From the NCBI RefSeq assembly GCF_001314225.1, contig NZ_CP012697.1, positions 2,976,001-3,040,000 on the forward strand: a stretch of 64,000 nt of DNA. Reading direction: 5' to 3'. Position numbers and translations under genes: made by a program. Positions 24,536-34,360 of the stretch are shown here, one piece after another. The notes under the pieces are model-generated. The model did not search any database, was not told the origin of the DNA, and saw only the letters and a list, made by a program, of their open reading frames with translations. Numbering within the stretch: the stretch's first letter is position 1; each line of letters starts with the position of its first letter. This stretch comes from Microbacterium sp. No. 7 (GTDB taxonomy: Bacteria; Actinomycetota; Actinomycetes; Actinomycetales; Microbacteriaceae).

Positions 24536-25648
24536 TCAGGGGTGGGGCGGGGCGGCGATGCGGGCGACCGACGCCGTCAGCGCCTCGAGCGGCCCGCGGC
24601 CGACGAGCAGCGCCCACGCCGTGCAGCCGAGCAGGATGCCGAGGGTGATCGGCCAGAACGGATCGAGCGCGCGGAAGCCGGCGAGATCGCCCGTCGTGCC
24701 CAGCGCCTCCTGCGACCACAGCGCCCACACGACGAGCTGCGCGACGTACGCCGTGAGCGGCATCGCGCCGACGGCCCGCAGCGGCAGCACGACGAGGGCG
24801 ACCGGACCGCGGCACGCGAGCACGCATGCGCCGATCGCCGCGAGCGCGAAGCCGCCCGAGCCGATCACCTCGAGCAGCCCACTGGAGTGCGCGCGGGCCG
24901 TCCAGACGACGACGCCGTCGTCCGTTCCGTCGCCCGCGCCGCTCAGCCGGTGCAGGCCGTATCCGGCGAGCGCGAGCGCACCGCCGACGGCCACGAGCCG
25001 CCAGGCCGTGGACGCGCGGCGCAGGTCGATCCGGGCGACCCCCATGCCGGCGAGCACGAAGGCGAGCCACACCGGGAACGGGTAGTGCCACCCCAGCACC
25101 AGCGCGAGATCGGGGCCGTACGGCTCGTCCCACACGGGAAGGCCGTCGAGCAGCGGCTGGACGAAAGGCATCACGAGGCCGATCGCCGCCGCGACGGCGA
25201 ACAGCCCGCGGGCGCCGATTCCCGCGAAGGGCAGCGCGAGGAGGAACAGGATCGCGTAGGCGGGCAGGATGACGTACACGGGCACGCCCGTCGCGATGAG
25301 CAGCAGCCCGATCGCCATCAGCAGCACGGCGCGCGCGGACAGCCGGCGGCGGGCACGGCCCAGGGCGTCCCGGCCGAACGGTGCCGCACCGCCCGTGACG
25401 AGGCCGATCGACACGCCCGCGAGCGTCGCGAACAGGATCGACGACCGCCCGTCGGCGAACGACTCCCCCGGCACGAGCTGCAGGGGCGACGCCTCGGCGT
25501 CGGCGAGCAGGTGAGCCGCGAGCATGCCGATCACCGCGAGGCCGCGGGCGAGGTCGACGCCGCCCAGCCGGGCGGGCCCGTTCAGCCGCTCCCACCGCCC
25601 GGCGAGCCACCGCGCGGCGCCGCGCTCCCGGAGCCCGCGGCCGGTCAT
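24536..25648 (-). CDS. DUF418/DUF1624-type multipass membrane protein
   Basis: 370 residues with about ten hydrophobic segments. The opening GVDLARGLAVIGMLAAHLL is characteristic of the heparan-alpha-glucosaminide N-acetyltransferase-like (DUF1624) family, and the C-terminal LRAVGAMPLTAYVAQLVVWAL is the DUF418 signature. Such proteins are thought to transfer acyl groups across the membrane, but the substrate is unknown. The start (ATG 25648) lies 4 bases after argF's stop, so it is probably co-transcribed with the arginine genes although no link to arginine is evident. Confidence 0.85.
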   Translation of the reverse strand: MTGRGLRERGAARWLAGRWERLNGPARLGGVDLARGLAVIGMLAAHLLADAEASPLQLVPGESFADGRSSILFATLAGVSIGLVTGGAAPFGRDALGRARRRLSARAVLLMAIGLLLIATGVPVYVILPAYAILFLLALPFAGIGARGLFAVAAAIGLVMPFVQPLLDGLPVWDEPYGPDLALVLGWHYPFPVWLAFVLAGMGVARIDLRRASTAWRLVAVGGALALAGYGLHRLSGAGDGTDDGVVVWTARAHSSGLLEVIGSGGFALAAIGACVLACRGPVALVVLPLRAVGAMPLTAYVAQLVVWALWSQEALGTTGDLAGFRALDPFWPITLGILLGCTAWALLVGRGPLEALTASVARIAAPPHP

Positions 25649-25652
25649 CAGC

Positions 25653-26576
25653 TCACTGCTGACGCAGCAGCCACACGAGCAGCGCCTTCTGGGCGTGCAG
25701 CCGGTTCTCGGCCTCGTCCCACACGACGCTCTGCGGACCGTCGATGACGTCGGCATCCACCTCGTACCCGCGGTCGGCGGGCAGGCAGTGGATGAAGATC
25801 GCCTCGGGGTGCGCGAGCGACATGGTCTGCCGCGTCACCTTGTAGCCGCCGAGGTCGCGGATGCGGAGCGTCTTCTCCTCCTCCTTGCCCATCGACACCC
25901 ACGTGTCGGTGACGACGACGTCGGCGCCGGCGGCCGCCTCGGCCGGGTCGGTCACGAGCGCCACCGACCCGCCGGTCCGGGCGGCGATGCGCTGGGCGTC
26001 GGCGACGACGTCCTCGCGCGGCGCGTACTCGGGCGGCGACGCGACGCGCACGTGCATGCCCGCCGTGACGCCGGCCAGCACGTACGAGTGCCCCATGTTC
26101 GACCGCCCGTCGCCGAAGAACGAGAGCGTCAGCCCCTTCGGGTCGCCCTTGTGCTCGCGGATCGTGAGCAGGTCGGCGAGCAGCTGGCACGGGTGGAAGT
26201 CGTCGCTCAGCGCGTTGACGACCGGCACGGTGGTGCCCCGCGCCATCTCCTCGAGCCCGGCCTGCGCGTAGGTGCGCCACACGATCGCGGCGACCTGGCG
26301 CTCGAGCACGCGCGCGGTGTCGGAGGGGGTCTCCTTGCCGCCGAGCTGGCTGCTCGCCGTCGAGATGATGAGCGGGGAGCCGCCGAGGTCGGCGATGCCG
26401 ACCGCGAACGACACGCGCGTGCGCGTGGACGACTTGTCGAAGATGACGGCGACCGTCTGCGGGCCCGCGAGGGGCTTCTCCTTCCAGCGATCGGCCTTGA
26501 GCTCGAGCGCGAGGTCGAGGATCTCGGCCTGCTCGGCGGGGCTCAGGTCGTCGTCGCGCAGCAGGTGGCGGGTCAT
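25653..26576 (-). CDS. argF: Ornithine carbamoyltransferase
   Basis: Forms citrulline from ornithine and carbamoyl phosphate; 307 residues. The carbamoyl-phosphate motif STRTR is at residues 50-54, HPCQ follows in DDFHPCQLLADL, and the ornithine/catalytic motif FIHCLPADRG is present. ATGA overlap with argD. No argR follows, unlike many actinobacterial arg operons. Confidence 0.97.
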   Translation of the reverse strand: MTRHLLRDDDLSPAEQAEILDLALELKADRWKEKPLAGPQTVAVIFDKSSTRTRVSFAVGIADLGGSPLIISTASSQLGGKETPSDTARVLERQVAAIVWRTYAQAGLEEMARGTTVPVVNALSDDFHPCQLLADLLTIREHKGDPKGLTLSFFGDGRSNMGHSYVLAGVTAGMHVRVASPPEYAPREDVVADAQRIAARTGGSVALVTDPAEAAAGADVVVTDTWVSMGKEEEKTLRIRDLGGYKVTRQTMSLAHPEAIFIHCLPADRGYEVDADVIDGPQSVVWDEAENRLHAQKALLVWLLRQQ

Positions 26577-27790
26577 GCGGGCACCTCCGTGGTCGTGAGC
26601 GTCTGTTCGACGGCGCGCAGGGCGCGCGTGAACAGCTCGCGGAACTCGTCGATCTCGACGTCGCCGATCGTGAGCGGCGGCGCGAGCCGGATCGTGCTGT
26701 CGTTCGCGGCGTTGATGACGAGGCCTTCGGCGAGCGCCGCCGCGACGACCTGCGCGGCGACGGGCTGCCGCAGCGCCACGCCGATCAGGAGGCCCCGGCC
26801 CCGCGTGCTCTCGATCAGCCCCGAGTCGATCGACTCGATCAGGGTGCGCACCTGTGCGCCGCGCTGGACCGCGGCATCCACGAGCCCGGCCCGCTCGATC
26901 TCGGTGAGCACGGCGGCGGCGACGGCGGTCGCGAGCGCGTTGCCGCCGAAGGTCGACCCGTGCGTGCCGGGGTAGAACAGCTCGCTCGCCGCGCCGAAGG
27001 TGATGAGCGCGCCGATCGGGAAGCCGTTGCCGATGCCTTTGGCGACCGTGATGGCGTCGGGCACGATGCCCTCGTGCTGGAAGGCGAACCAGGCACCGGT
27101 GCGCCCCGCGCCGGTCTGGATCTCGTCGACGATCAGCAGCGCGCCGTGCCGGCGTGTGATCTCGCGCGCCGCGGCGAGGTAGCCCTCGGGCAGCTCGAGC
27201 ACGCCCGCCTCGCCCTTGATGGGCTCGACGAACAGCGCCGCGACCCGGTCGTCGACGGCCGCCTCGAGCGCCTCGACCGTCGAGTCGATGAACTCGACGC
27301 CCGGCGTCATGGGCTCGAACGGCGCGCGCATCGCGGGCTTGCCGGTGATCGCGAGCGTGCCCATCGTGCGACCGTGGAACGAGTTGTGCAGCGAGAGGAT
27401 GCGCGGCCGGTCCGCGCCGCCGTGCAGCCGGGCGAGCTTGAACGCCGCCTCGTTGGCCTCGGCGCCCGAGTTGCCGAAGTACACGCGTCCCTCGTCGCCC
27501 GTGCCCGCGAGCCGCTTGAGCAGCGCCGCGAGGCGCAGCTGCGGCGGCGTCGCGTAGTAGTTCGAGACGTGCGTGAGCGTCGCGGCCTGCGTGGCGACCG
27601 CCTCGACGTACACGGGATGCGAGTGCCCGAGCGCGACGACCGCGATGCCCGCGAGGAAGTCGAGGTAGCGCGTGCCCCGGTCGTCCCACAGGTGCGCGCC
27701 TTCTCCGCGCACGAACAGGGCCGCGCGGTCGCCCGCGTTGCGCACCAGGTCGTGCGCCGCGGCATCCTGCCAGGTCGAGTCGTCCGTCAC
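26573..27790 (-). CDS. argD: Acetylornithine aminotransferase
   Basis: PLP-dependent class III aminotransferase converting N-acetylglutamate semialdehyde to N-acetylornithine; 405 residues. PLP lysine is Lys251 in [31 protein letters not shown] and [13 protein letters not shown] are the other family motifs. GTG start at 27790 overlaps argB by four bases (GTGA). Confidence 0.97.
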   Translation of the reverse strand: MTDDSTWQDAAAHDLVRNAGDRAALFVRGEGAHLWDDRGTRYLDFLAGIAVVALGHSHPVYVEAVATQAATLTHVSNYYATPPQLRLAALLKRLAGTGDEGRVYFGNSGAEANEAAFKLARLHGGADRPRILSLHNSFHGRTMGTLAITGKPAMRAPFEPMTPGVEFIDSTVEALEAAVDDRVAALFVEPIKGEAGVLELPEGYLAAAREITRRHGALLIVDEIQTGAGRTGAWFAFQHEGIVPDAITVAKGIGNGFPIGALITFGAASELFYPGTHGSTFGGNALATAVAAAVLTEIERAGLVDAAVQRGAQVRTLIESIDSGLIESTRGRGLLIGVALRQPVAAQVVAAALAEGLVINAANDSTIRLAPPLTIGDVEIDEFRELFTRALRAVEQTLTTTEVPA

Positions 27791-28686
27791 TTCGCCACCA
27801 CTTCCGTTCCGATTCCGTGTTCTGTGAAGAGCTCGACGAGCACCGAGTGCGGCTGGCGCCCGTCGATGATCGCCGCCGTCGGCACGCCCCCGTCGACGGC
27901 GTCGAGGCACGCCTGCATCTTGGGGATCATGCCCGACTCGAGGCGGGGCAGCATGTCGCGCAGCTCGGGGGCCGTGAGGTGCGACACGAGCGAGTCGCGG
28001 TTCGGCCAGTCGGCGTAGAGGCCGGGCACATCGGTGAGCACGACGAGCTTCGTCGCGCCGAGCGCGACCGCGAGGGCCGCCGCCGCGGCATCCGCGTTGA
28101 CGTTGAGCGAGTGACCGGGCTGCGCCTCGTCGGGGGCGATCGACGACACGACGGGCACGCGGTCGGCGGCGAGCTGGTCGAGCACCGGCTGCGGGTCGAC
28201 CTCGACGACGTCGCCCACGTGGCCGAGATCGTGCTCGGTGCCGTCGATGACGACGCCGCGGCGGCGACCGCGGAACAGCCCGGCGTCCTCCCCCGACAGG
28301 CCCGTCGCGAAGCTGCCGTGGGTGTTGATCTTGGCGACCAGCTGCGGGTTGATCTGTCCCGTGAGCACCATGCGCACGACGTCGATCGCCTCGGTCGAGG
28401 TCACCCGGTAGCCGCCCTTGAACTCGCTGTCGATGTCGAGGCGGTCGAGCATCCTGGAGATCTGCGGCCCGCCGCCGTGCACGACGACGGGCTTGACGCC
28501 CACGTAGCGCAGGTAGGCGATGTCGGCGGCGAACGCGTCCTGCAGCTCCTCGGACACCATCGCGTTGCCGCCGTACTTGACGACGACGATCTGGTCGCGG
28601 TAGCGCTTGAGCCACGGGAGCGACTCGATGAGCACCGCGGCCTTCGCCGCCGCCTGTTCGGGAGTGGTCTGCTGCAGATCGGTCAT
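27787..28686 (-). CDS. argB: Acetylglutamate kinase
   Basis: Phosphorylates N-acetylglutamate; 299 residues of the amino acid kinase family. [10 protein letters not shown] near the N-terminus and [10 protein letters not shown] bind ATP and substrate phosphates; [14 protein letters not shown] is the third conserved block. In Actinobacteria this step is usually feedback-inhibited by arginine, and the N-terminal helix seen here ([19 protein letters not shown]) is the kind present in the arginine-sensitive hexameric enzymes. It starts 13 bases after argJ. Confidence 0.97.
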   Translation of the reverse strand: MTDLQQTTPEQAAAKAAVLIESLPWLKRYRDQIVVVKYGGNAMVSEELQDAFAADIAYLRYVGVKPVVVHGGGPQISRMLDRLDIDSEFKGGYRVTSTEAIDVVRMVLTGQINPQLVAKINTHGSFATGLSGEDAGLFRGRRRGVVIDGTEHDLGHVGDVVEVDPQPVLDQLAADRVPVVSSIAPDEAQPGHSLNVNADAAAAALAVALGATKLVVLTDVPGLYADWPNRDSLVSHLTAPELRDMLPRLESGMIPKMQACLDAVDGGVPTAAIIDGRQPHSVLVELFTEHGIGTEVVAK

Positions 28687-28699
28687 GAGGCCATCTCGT

Positions 28700-29857
28700 T
28701 CATGAGGAGTACGCGCTGTTCTCGTGCACGTAGTCGTGCGTCAGGTCGTTGGTGAGGATGGTCGCGGCGGCGTCGCCGACGCGCAGGTCGATGAGGATGT
28801 CGGTCGCGCGCGGCGTGAGGTCGACCTCCTCGCGCGGGCGGTCGGGGCCGCCGGCCGTGCACACGCGCACGCCGTTGAACGAGACGTCGACGTCGTACGG
28901 GTCGAAGGCGGCGTCGGTCGTGCCGATCGCGGCGAGCACCCGGCCCCAGTTGGGGTCGTTGCCGAAGATCGCCGCCTTGAAGAGGTTGTTGCGGGCGACC
29001 GAGCGGCCCACGGTCACGGCGTCCTCCTCGCTCGCCGCGTTCACGACGCGGATCGCGATGTCGTGGCTGGCGCCCTCGGCGTCGGCCTGCAGCTGCACGG
29101 CGAGGCTCTGGCTCACCTCGGCGAGCGCCGCGGCGAAGGCCTCGGCGTCGGGGCGGATGCCGCTCGCGCCGCTCACCAGGAGCGTGACCTGGTCGTTGGT
29201 CGACATGCAGCCGTCGGAGTCGAGCCGGTCGAACGTGCGGCGCGTCGCGGCGCGCAGCTGCGCGTCGGCCTCCTCCGACGTGAGCACCGCGTCGGTCGTG
29301 ATGACCACGAGCATCGTGGCCAGTCCCGGCGCGAGCATGCCCGCGCCCTTCGCCATGCCGCCCACGGTCCAGCCGTCGCGCGTGACGACGGCGCGCTTGG
29401 GCACCGTGTCGGTCGTCATGATGGCCTCGCTCGCCGCGGCGCCGCCGTCGGCGCTCAGCGCGGCGATGGCCTGCGCGGTGCCGTCGAGCACCTTGGCCCG
29501 GAACACCTCGTCGCCCGTGCCGATGAGTCCCGTCGAGCACACCAGCACGTCGCCGGCGCTCACGCCGAGCAGCTCGGCGGCCTTCTCGGCGGTCTGGTGC
29601 GTCGTCTGGAAGCCGAACGGGCCGGTGAAGCAGTTGGCGCCGCCCGAGTTGAGCACGACCGCCTCGACGATGCCGTCGGCGACGGCCTGCTGCGACCACA
29701 GGATGGGATTCGCCTTCGCCCGGTTGCTCGTGAACACGGCCGCGCCGACCTTGAGCGGGCCGCGGTTGACGACGACAGCGACATCGGGCTTGCCGGTGGA
29801 CTTGAGGGCCACGGCGACGCCGGCCGCCTCGAAGCCCTGGGCTGCGGTGACGCTCAC
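28700..29857 (-). CDS. argJ: Glutamate N-acetyltransferase / amino-acid N-acetyltransferase
   Basis: Recycles the acetyl group from N-acetylornithine to glutamate; 385 residues. It is made as one chain and cleaves itself before Thr181 in [12 protein letters not shown], preceded by the conserved KGAGM. NPNW-like GNDPNWGR and the C-terminal [15 protein letters not shown] are intact. GTG start overlaps argC (GTGA). Presence of ArgJ means the cyclic acetyl pathway is used. Confidence 0.97.
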   Translation of the reverse strand: MSVTAAQGFEAAGVAVALKSTGKPDVAVVVNRGPLKVGAAVFTSNRAKANPILWSQQAVADGIVEAVVLNSGGANCFTGPFGFQTTHQTAEKAAELLGVSAGDVLVCSTGLIGTGDEVFRAKVLDGTAQAIAALSADGGAAASEAIMTTDTVPKRAVVTRDGWTVGGMAKGAGMLAPGLATMLVVITTDAVLTSEEADAQLRAATRRTFDRLDSDGCMSTNDQVTLLVSGASGIRPDAEAFAAALAEVSQSLAVQLQADAEGASHDIAIRVVNAASEEDAVTVGRSVARNNLFKAAIFGNDPNWGRVLAAIGTTDAAFDPYDVDVSFNGVRVCTAGGPDRPREEVDLTPRATDILIDLRVGDAAATILTNDLTHDYVHENSAYSS

Positions 29858-30936
29858 GGCGCGACTCCGTTCACGGTGAGGGCACGGTCCTCGGGGAGGC
29901 CGAGCGCGAGGTTCATGGACTGCACGGCGGCACCGGCCGTGCCCTTGGCGAGGTTGTCGACCGCGGTGACGACGACGACGCGGTTCGCGGCCCTGTCGAT
30001 CGCGAGCCCCATCAGGGCGGTGTTCGCGCCGACGACGTCGGCCGTGCGGGGGAACTGCCCCGCGGGGAGCAGCTGCACGAAGGTCTCGTCGCCGTACGCC
30101 TGCTCCCAGGCATCCCGGATCTGCGCGTCGGTCGTGCCCGGCGTGATCGGCGCGGTCGACGTGGCGAGGATGCCGCGGGCCATCGGCACGAGCACGGGCG
30201 TGAACGAGACGCGGATCTCCTGAGCCGCTGGTCCAGTGCCGGCGCGCAGCGCCGGTGCATCGGGCCCCGCCCCGGCCAGGGCCTGCTGGATCTCGGGGAT
30301 GTGCCGGTGCGTGCCGCCGACGGCGTACGGGTTCGCGCTGCCGAGGATCTCGCTCGCCAGGAAGCTGGTCTTGAGGCTCTTGCCCGCGCCCGAGGGGCCC
30401 ACCGCGAGCACCGTCACGATGTCGCCCGGGTCGATCACGCCGGCGGCGACGCCCGGCGCGAGGCTGAGGCTCACGGTCGAGGCGTTGCAGCCCGGCGCCG
30501 CGATGCGCGTCGCGCCGACGAGGCTCTCGCGCTGCTTGCGCCCCTGCACGAGCAGCTCGGGCACGCCGTAGGCCCACGGCTCGTGGAAGTGGCCGCCGTA
30601 GAAGGCGTCCCACGCGTCCTTCGAGGTGAGGCGGTGATCGGCGCCGGCGTCGATGACGAGCGGCACGTCGCCGAGCGCGTCGGTGTACTGCCCCGACTGC
30701 CCGTGCGGCAGCGCGAGGAAGACGACGTCATGGCCCGCGAGCGCCTCGGGCGTCGTGTCCTGCAGGGTGAGGTGCGCGAGCGAGCGCAGGTGGGGCTGGT
30801 GCAGGGAGAGGGGCTGCCCCGCGTTGGAATGCGCCGTGACGGTGCGGATCTCGATGTCGGGATGTGCGGCGAGCAGGCGCAGGATCTCGCCGCCCGCATA
30901 GCCGGAAGCGCCGGAGACGGCGACCGAATAGGTCAT
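29854..30936 (-). CDS. argC: N-acetyl-gamma-glutamyl-phosphate reductase
   Basis: NADPH-dependent reductase, third step of arginine synthesis; 360 residues. The nucleotide-binding [15 protein letters not shown] is at the N-terminus and the catalytic Cys150 is in [10 protein letters not shown]. First gene of argCJBDF, in which all later genes overlap or nearly touch. A TAAGGT -10-like box lies 7 bases before the ATG; the same bases (AAGG) could also serve as a weak ribosome site. No clear ARG box was found. Confidence 0.97.
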   Translation of the reverse strand: MTYSVAVSGASGYAGGEILRLLAAHPDIEIRTVTAHSNAGQPLSLHQPHLRSLAHLTLQDTTPEALAGHDVVFLALPHGQSGQYTDALGDVPLVIDAGADHRLTSKDAWDAFYGGHFHEPWAYGVPELLVQGRKQRESLVGATRIAAPGCNASTVSLSLAPGVAAGVIDPGDIVTVLAVGPSGAGKSLKTSFLASEILGSANPYAVGGTHRHIPEIQQALAGAGPDAPALRAGTGPAAQEIRVSFTPVLVPMARGILATSTAPITPGTTDAQIRDAWEQAYGDETFVQLLPAGQFPRTADVVGANTALMGLAIDRAANRVVVVTAVDNLAKGTAGAAVQSMNLALGLPEDRALTVNGVAP

Positions 30937-30943
30937 GGGTTCA

Positions 30944-30949
30944 ACCTTA
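30944..30949 (-). promoter_or_regulatory. Candidate -10 box of the arg operon
   Basis: TAAGGT on the minus strand, 7 bases before the argC ATG. No convincing -35 element. The remaining 380 bases to the divergent ATPase gene hold the inverted repeat at 31229-31283 and no gene that I can support. Confidence 0.4.
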
Positions 30950-31228
30950 TTGTCTGGTGGACGTGGGCTTGCGACGGCGACGCCCACGACTCGACCCGTG
31001 AGCGACGGGGAGTGCGCGGGGTCGCCTAGAGTCGGCGGCCGCCCAGACGTCGACGCACACGCAGCACCGCGACAGCGGTCGTGGTGTGGGCCGAGAGCAT
31101 GCCGCGACGATATCGGCTCGGCGGCGTACGGCGCAAATCGCGCGGCGAGCGCCGGCAGGCTGCATCCCCGCGCCCGCCTCCGCACCATCTCGGCGATCGC
31201 CCCAGAACCTCACCCCCACCAACTCGTT

Positions 31229-31283
31229 CGACCGCGGCGAAGTGCGGATGCCACGTGCTCGCACCCGCGCTTCGCCGCGGTCG
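31229..31283. repeat. Long inverted repeat between argC and the ATPase gene
   Basis: Arms of 18 bases (31229-31246 and 31266-31283) that differ at one position, beginning CGACCGCGGCGAAG, with a 19-base loop. No U-tract follows on either strand, so it is not a standard terminator. It lies 48 bases before the ATPase start codon. Confidence 0.75.
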
Positions 31284-31330
31284 GAGCACGGGTGGCCGGG
31301 CATGTCGGGGCCCGGTGCGAGGATGGGCGC

Positions 31331-32455
31331 ATGCTCACCACGCTCGCCGTCTCGGGGTACCGCTCGCTGCGCGACGTCGTCGTGCCGCTCGGGGCGCTCA
31401 CGGTCGTCACGGGGCCCAATGGGTCGGGCAAGTCGAACCTCTACCGGGCGCTGCGGCTGCTCGCGTCCGCGGCGCGCGGGGAGATCGTCGGCGCCCTGGC
31501 GCGGGAGGGCGGGCTGCCGTCGGTGCTGTGGGCGGGCCCCGAGCAGGGAGGCACGCAGGGCACGGTGCGCAAGAGGCCCGTCGCCGTGCAGCTCGGCTAC
31601 GCGTCGGAGGAGCTCGGCTACCTCATCGACCTCGGCATTCCGCAGGCCGACCAGGCGAGCCCCTTCGCACGCGATCCCGAGATCAAGCGCGAGCAGGTGT
31701 TCACGGGGCCGGTGGCGAAGCCCGCGACGCTGCTCATCGACCGCAAGCGGCAGATCACCCGCGTGCGAGACCGGGCGTGGATCACGCTCGAGCAGCAGCT
31801 GGCCCCGTACGAGAGCATCGTGACCGATCTCGCCGACGGCGACACGGCGCCCGAGCTGCTCGCGCTGCGGCGCGTGATGGGCGGCTGGCGGTTCTACGAC
31901 CACTTCCGCGTCGACCGGGATGCCGCGGCGCGGCGTGCGCAGGTCGGCACGCGCTCGCCGACGCTCGCGCACGACGGCGCCGACCTCGCCGCGACCTGGG
32001 CGACGATCGCCGACGCCGGGCACGGCGCGGCGCTGGACCGCGCGGTCGACCGCGCGTTCCCCGGCTGCCGCGTCGAGGTGCGCGCCGCGGACGGCCTGTT
32101 CCGCCTGACGCTGCGCCAGCCGGGGCTGCTCCGCCCGCTCGAGACCGCGGAGCTCTCCGACGGCACGCTGCGCTACCTGCTGCTGTGCGCCGCCCTGCTG
32201 CCCGCCCGGCCGGCGCCGCTGCTGGTGCTGAACGAACCCGAGGCGAGCCTGCACGCGAGCCTGCTCGCACCGCTCGCGGGACTGATCGTCGCGGCGTCCG
32301 AGCGCACGCAGGTGCTCGTCGTGTCGCACGCCACCGCGCTCGTGGAGGCGCTCCCCGATCCCGCGCGCGTCGAGCTGCGGCGCGGCGACGCGGGCACCGA
32401 GGTCGCCGGGCAGGGCTTCATGGACGTGCCCGCATGGAACTGGGGCGCTCGATAG
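31331..32455 (+). CDS. AAA-type ATPase of the SMC/ABC-like superfamily (AAA_21), orphan
   Basis: 374 residues. Walker A is TGPNGSGKSN (about residues 28-37), the ABC-like signature is ELSDGTLRYLLL and Walker B is LLVLNEPEASLH, followed by a switch-like VVSHATALVEAL. It has no TOPRIM or nuclease domain and no partner gene on either side, unlike OLD, Septu or retron ATPases. Start ATG 31331 is chosen because it begins the beta strand before Walker A; upstream reading is intergenic. Function unknown: proteins of this type (COG4637) are annotated only as predicted ATPases. Confidence 0.85.
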   Translation: MLTTLAVSGYRSLRDVVVPLGALTVVTGPNGSGKSNLYRALRLLASAARGEIVGALAREGGLPSVLWAGPEQGGTQGTVRKRPVAVQLGYASEELGYLIDLGIPQADQASPFARDPEIKREQVFTGPVAKPATLLIDRKRQITRVRDRAWITLEQQLAPYESIVTDLADGDTAPELLALRRVMGGWRFYDHFRVDRDAAARRAQVGTRSPTLAHDGADLAATWATIADAGHGAALDRAVDRAFPGCRVEVRAADGLFRLTLRQPGLLRPLETAELSDGTLRYLLLCAALLPARPAPLLVLNEPEASLHASLLAPLAGLIVAASERTQVLVVSHATALVEALPDPARVELRRGDAGTEVAGQGFMDVPAWNWGAR

Positions 32456-32493
32456 CGGGACGTCGCCACCACGGGCCTCGACGACGACGGCTA

Positions 32494-32529
32494 TTGACTC
32501 AAACAACTTTGCGTTGCAAACTTATTTGC
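32494..32529 (+). promoter_or_regulatory. Promoter with clustered TTTGC/GCAAA half-sites
   Basis: TTGACT (32494-32499), 17 bases, CAAACT (32517-32522), then 7 bases to the ATG. Overlaid on it are CAAA (32500), TTTGC (32508-32512), GCAAA (32516-32520) and TTTGC (32525-32529), which form three nested inverted repeats across the -10 and the start. This is the expected place for autoregulation by the winged-helix protein encoded by the second gene. Confidence 0.65.
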
Positions 32530-33186
32530 ATGAGAACCGCATCCGACCACGAGGAGACCCCGGACGACCCGGCCGCCATGCTGCGGCTGCTGCGCGACCA
32601 GGAACGGCGCACGCAGCGCTGGTCGCAGCGCACCTACGCCGTCATGCTCGTCGTGTGGGCCCTGGCCTGGGCCGTGGGCTTCGGCTTCCTGTGGAGCGCC
32701 GAGACGACCGGGGGCAGCCCGTGGCCGCGCGTGCCGCAGCAGCTCGCGTGGATCGTCTTCGGCGTCGCGATGGCCGTCGCGATCGTCGTGTCGATCGTCG
32801 CGGGCGTGCGCAGCGGCATCGGCGTGCGCGGGCCGTCGAAGCTCGCGGGCGCGATGTACGGCTGGTCGTGGACCATCTCGATGTCGGGCGCCGCGTTCAT
32901 CATCGGCGCCGTCCAGCGCGCGGGCCTCCCGCCGACGACGATCGGCATCCTCGCCCCCGCCATGTTCGCCCTGCTGACGGGCGCGCTCTACCTCGCGGGC
33001 GGGGCCCTGTGGCGCTCCCCCGCGCAGTTCGCCCTCGGCTGCGTCATGATCGCGACGGCGGTGACCGCGAGCTTCGTCGGCGCGCCGACGCACTACCTGA
33101 TCTACGCGACCGTGGGCGGGGGCGCCATGCTGATCTCCGCCGTGCTGCTGGCCCGCGGCGTGCTGCCCTATGAGAGCGCGCGATGA
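32530..33186 (+). CDS. Small multipass membrane protein in an ABC-transporter operon
   Basis: 218 residues. A charged N-terminal segment of about 35 residues (MLRLLRDQERRTQRWSQR) precedes about six hydrophobic segments beginning YAVMLVVWALAWAVGFGFLW. Proteins of this layout next to a winged-helix regulator are common in Actinobacteria but have no assigned role. It is the first gene of a four-gene run and overlaps the regulator by four bases (ATGA). Confidence 0.8.
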   Translation: MRTASDHEETPDDPAAMLRLLRDQERRTQRWSQRTYAVMLVVWALAWAVGFGFLWSAETTGGSPWPRVPQQLAWIVFGVAMAVAIVVSIVAGVRSGIGVRGPSKLAGAMYGWSWTISMSGAAFIIGAVQRAGLPPTTIGILAPAMFALLTGALYLAGGALWRSPAQFALGCVMIATAVTASFVGAPTHYLIYATVGGGAMLISAVLLARGVLPYESAR

Positions 33187-33482
33187 GCGAGCTCGACCCC
33201 GCCATCCACGCGCCGGCCCGGCTGCGGCTCATGACGGCGCTGCACGAGACGCTCGCCGACGGCGACGAGATCACGTTCCCCGTGCTGCAGAAGCAGCTCG
33301 GCATGACGGCCGGCAACCTCACGACGCACCTCGCCAAGCTCGAGGCGGCCGGCTACGTGACGCTCGTGAAGACCTTCGCGGGACGCCGGCCCGTGACCTA
33401 CATCACCCTGACCCCCGTGGGCCGGTCCGCGTTCCGCGCGTACCGCACCCAGCTCCTCGACCTTCTCGGAGGAAAGCCATGA
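33183..33482 (+). CDS. Winged-helix transcriptional regulator (ArsR/MarR-like)
   Basis: 99 residues, a single winged-helix domain: RLRLMTALHETLADGDEITFPVLQKQLGMTAGNLTTHLAKLEAAGYV... with the recognition helix in MTAGNLTTHLAKLE and a wing KTFAGRRPVTYITLT. This is the short one-domain type that senses a ligand or controls its own operon. Translationally coupled to both neighbours by ATGA overlaps. The likely target is the half-site cluster before the first gene. Confidence 0.9.
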   Translation: MSELDPAIHAPARLRLMTALHETLADGDEITFPVLQKQLGMTAGNLTTHLAKLEAAGYVTLVKTFAGRRPVTYITLTPVGRSAFRAYRTQLLDLLGGKP

Positions 33483-34360
33483 CCGCCCTCGTGCACGCCC
33501 GCGCGCTGACCAAGCGCTTCGGCGACACCGTCGCGCTCAGCGACGTGACCCTCGACATCCATGCCGGCGAGTGCGTCGGCCTGCTCGGCCCGAACGGCGC
33601 CGGGAAGACGACGTTCCTCTCCCTCGTCGAGGGGCTGCGGGCGCCGACCTCGGGCACGGTGCAGCTCTTCGGCGGGGACCCGCGCGACGCCGCGTCGCGC
33701 GTGCGCCTGGGATCGACACCGCAGGCGACGGCGCTGCCCGAGGCGCTGAAGGTGCGCGAGGTCGTCGACTACGTCGGCGCGCACTATCCCTCCCCGGCCC
33801 CGGCGGCGCGCATCGTCGAGGAGTTCGACCTCGGCGCCCTGCTCGGCAAGCAGTGCGGCGCGCTCTCGGGCGGTCAGCAGCGGCGGGTCGCCGTCGCGCT
33901 CGCCTTCGTCGGCGATCCGCGGCTCGTGCTGCTCGACGAGCCCACGACGGGTCTCGACGTCGACGCGCGGCGAGCGCTGTGGGATGCCGTGCGCGCCCGC
34001 CACGCCGCCGGCTGCGCCGTCGTCGTCACGAGCCACCACCTCGAGGAGATCGAGCAGCTCGCGCAGCGCGTCGTCGTGATCGACGGCGGCACGGTGCGCG
34101 CCGACGACACCCTCGGGTCGATCGTGTCGAGCGTCGCGCGGCGCCGCGTGACCCTGCGCGGCGTCACGGCCGAGCAGGTGACGGCGATCGACCCCGCCGC
34201 GTCCGTGACGGCCGACGGCGACGCGCTCACCGTCGTGCTCGCCGACTCCGACGCGTTCGTGCGCGCCCTCGTCGCGCAGCGCCTGCCGTTCGCCGACCTC
34301 GCCGTGCGGGGCGCGACCCTCGAAGAAGCCTTCCTCACCCTCACGAAGGGAGCCGCGTGA
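33479..34360 (+). CDS. ABC transporter ATP-binding protein (CcmA/multidrug type)
   Basis: 293 residues. Walker A LLGPNGAGKTTFLS, signature ALSGGQQRRVAVALAF, Walker B LVLLDEPTTGLD and the switch His in VVTSHHLEEIE. This is the DrrA/CcmA-like class that pairs with ABC-2 permeases for export. GGAGG is 7 bases before the ATG. It overlaps the regulator gene (ATGA) and shares a base with the permease. Substrate unknown; the first gene and regulator suggest a stress or drug-response exporter (inference). Confidence 0.93.
   Translation: MTALVHARALTKRFGDTVALSDVTLDIHAGECVGLLGPNGAGKTTFLSLVEGLRAPTSGTVQLFGGDPRDAASRVRLGSTPQATALPEALKVREVVDYVGAHYPSPAPAARIVEEFDLGALLGKQCGALSGGQQRRVAVALAFVGDPRLVLLDEPTTGLDVDARRALWDAVRARHAAGCAVVVTSHHLEEIEQLAQRVVVIDGGTVRADDTLGSIVSSVARRRVTLRGVTAEQVTAIDPAASVTADGDALTVVLADSDAFVRALVAQRLPFADLAVRGATLEEAFLTLTKGAA

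Noticed and set aside
31331..32455. Defence system (OLD, Septu or retron-type) around the AAA ATPase
   Set aside because: No nuclease, reverse transcriptase or TOPRIM partner on either side; the ATPase alone does not support a defence call.
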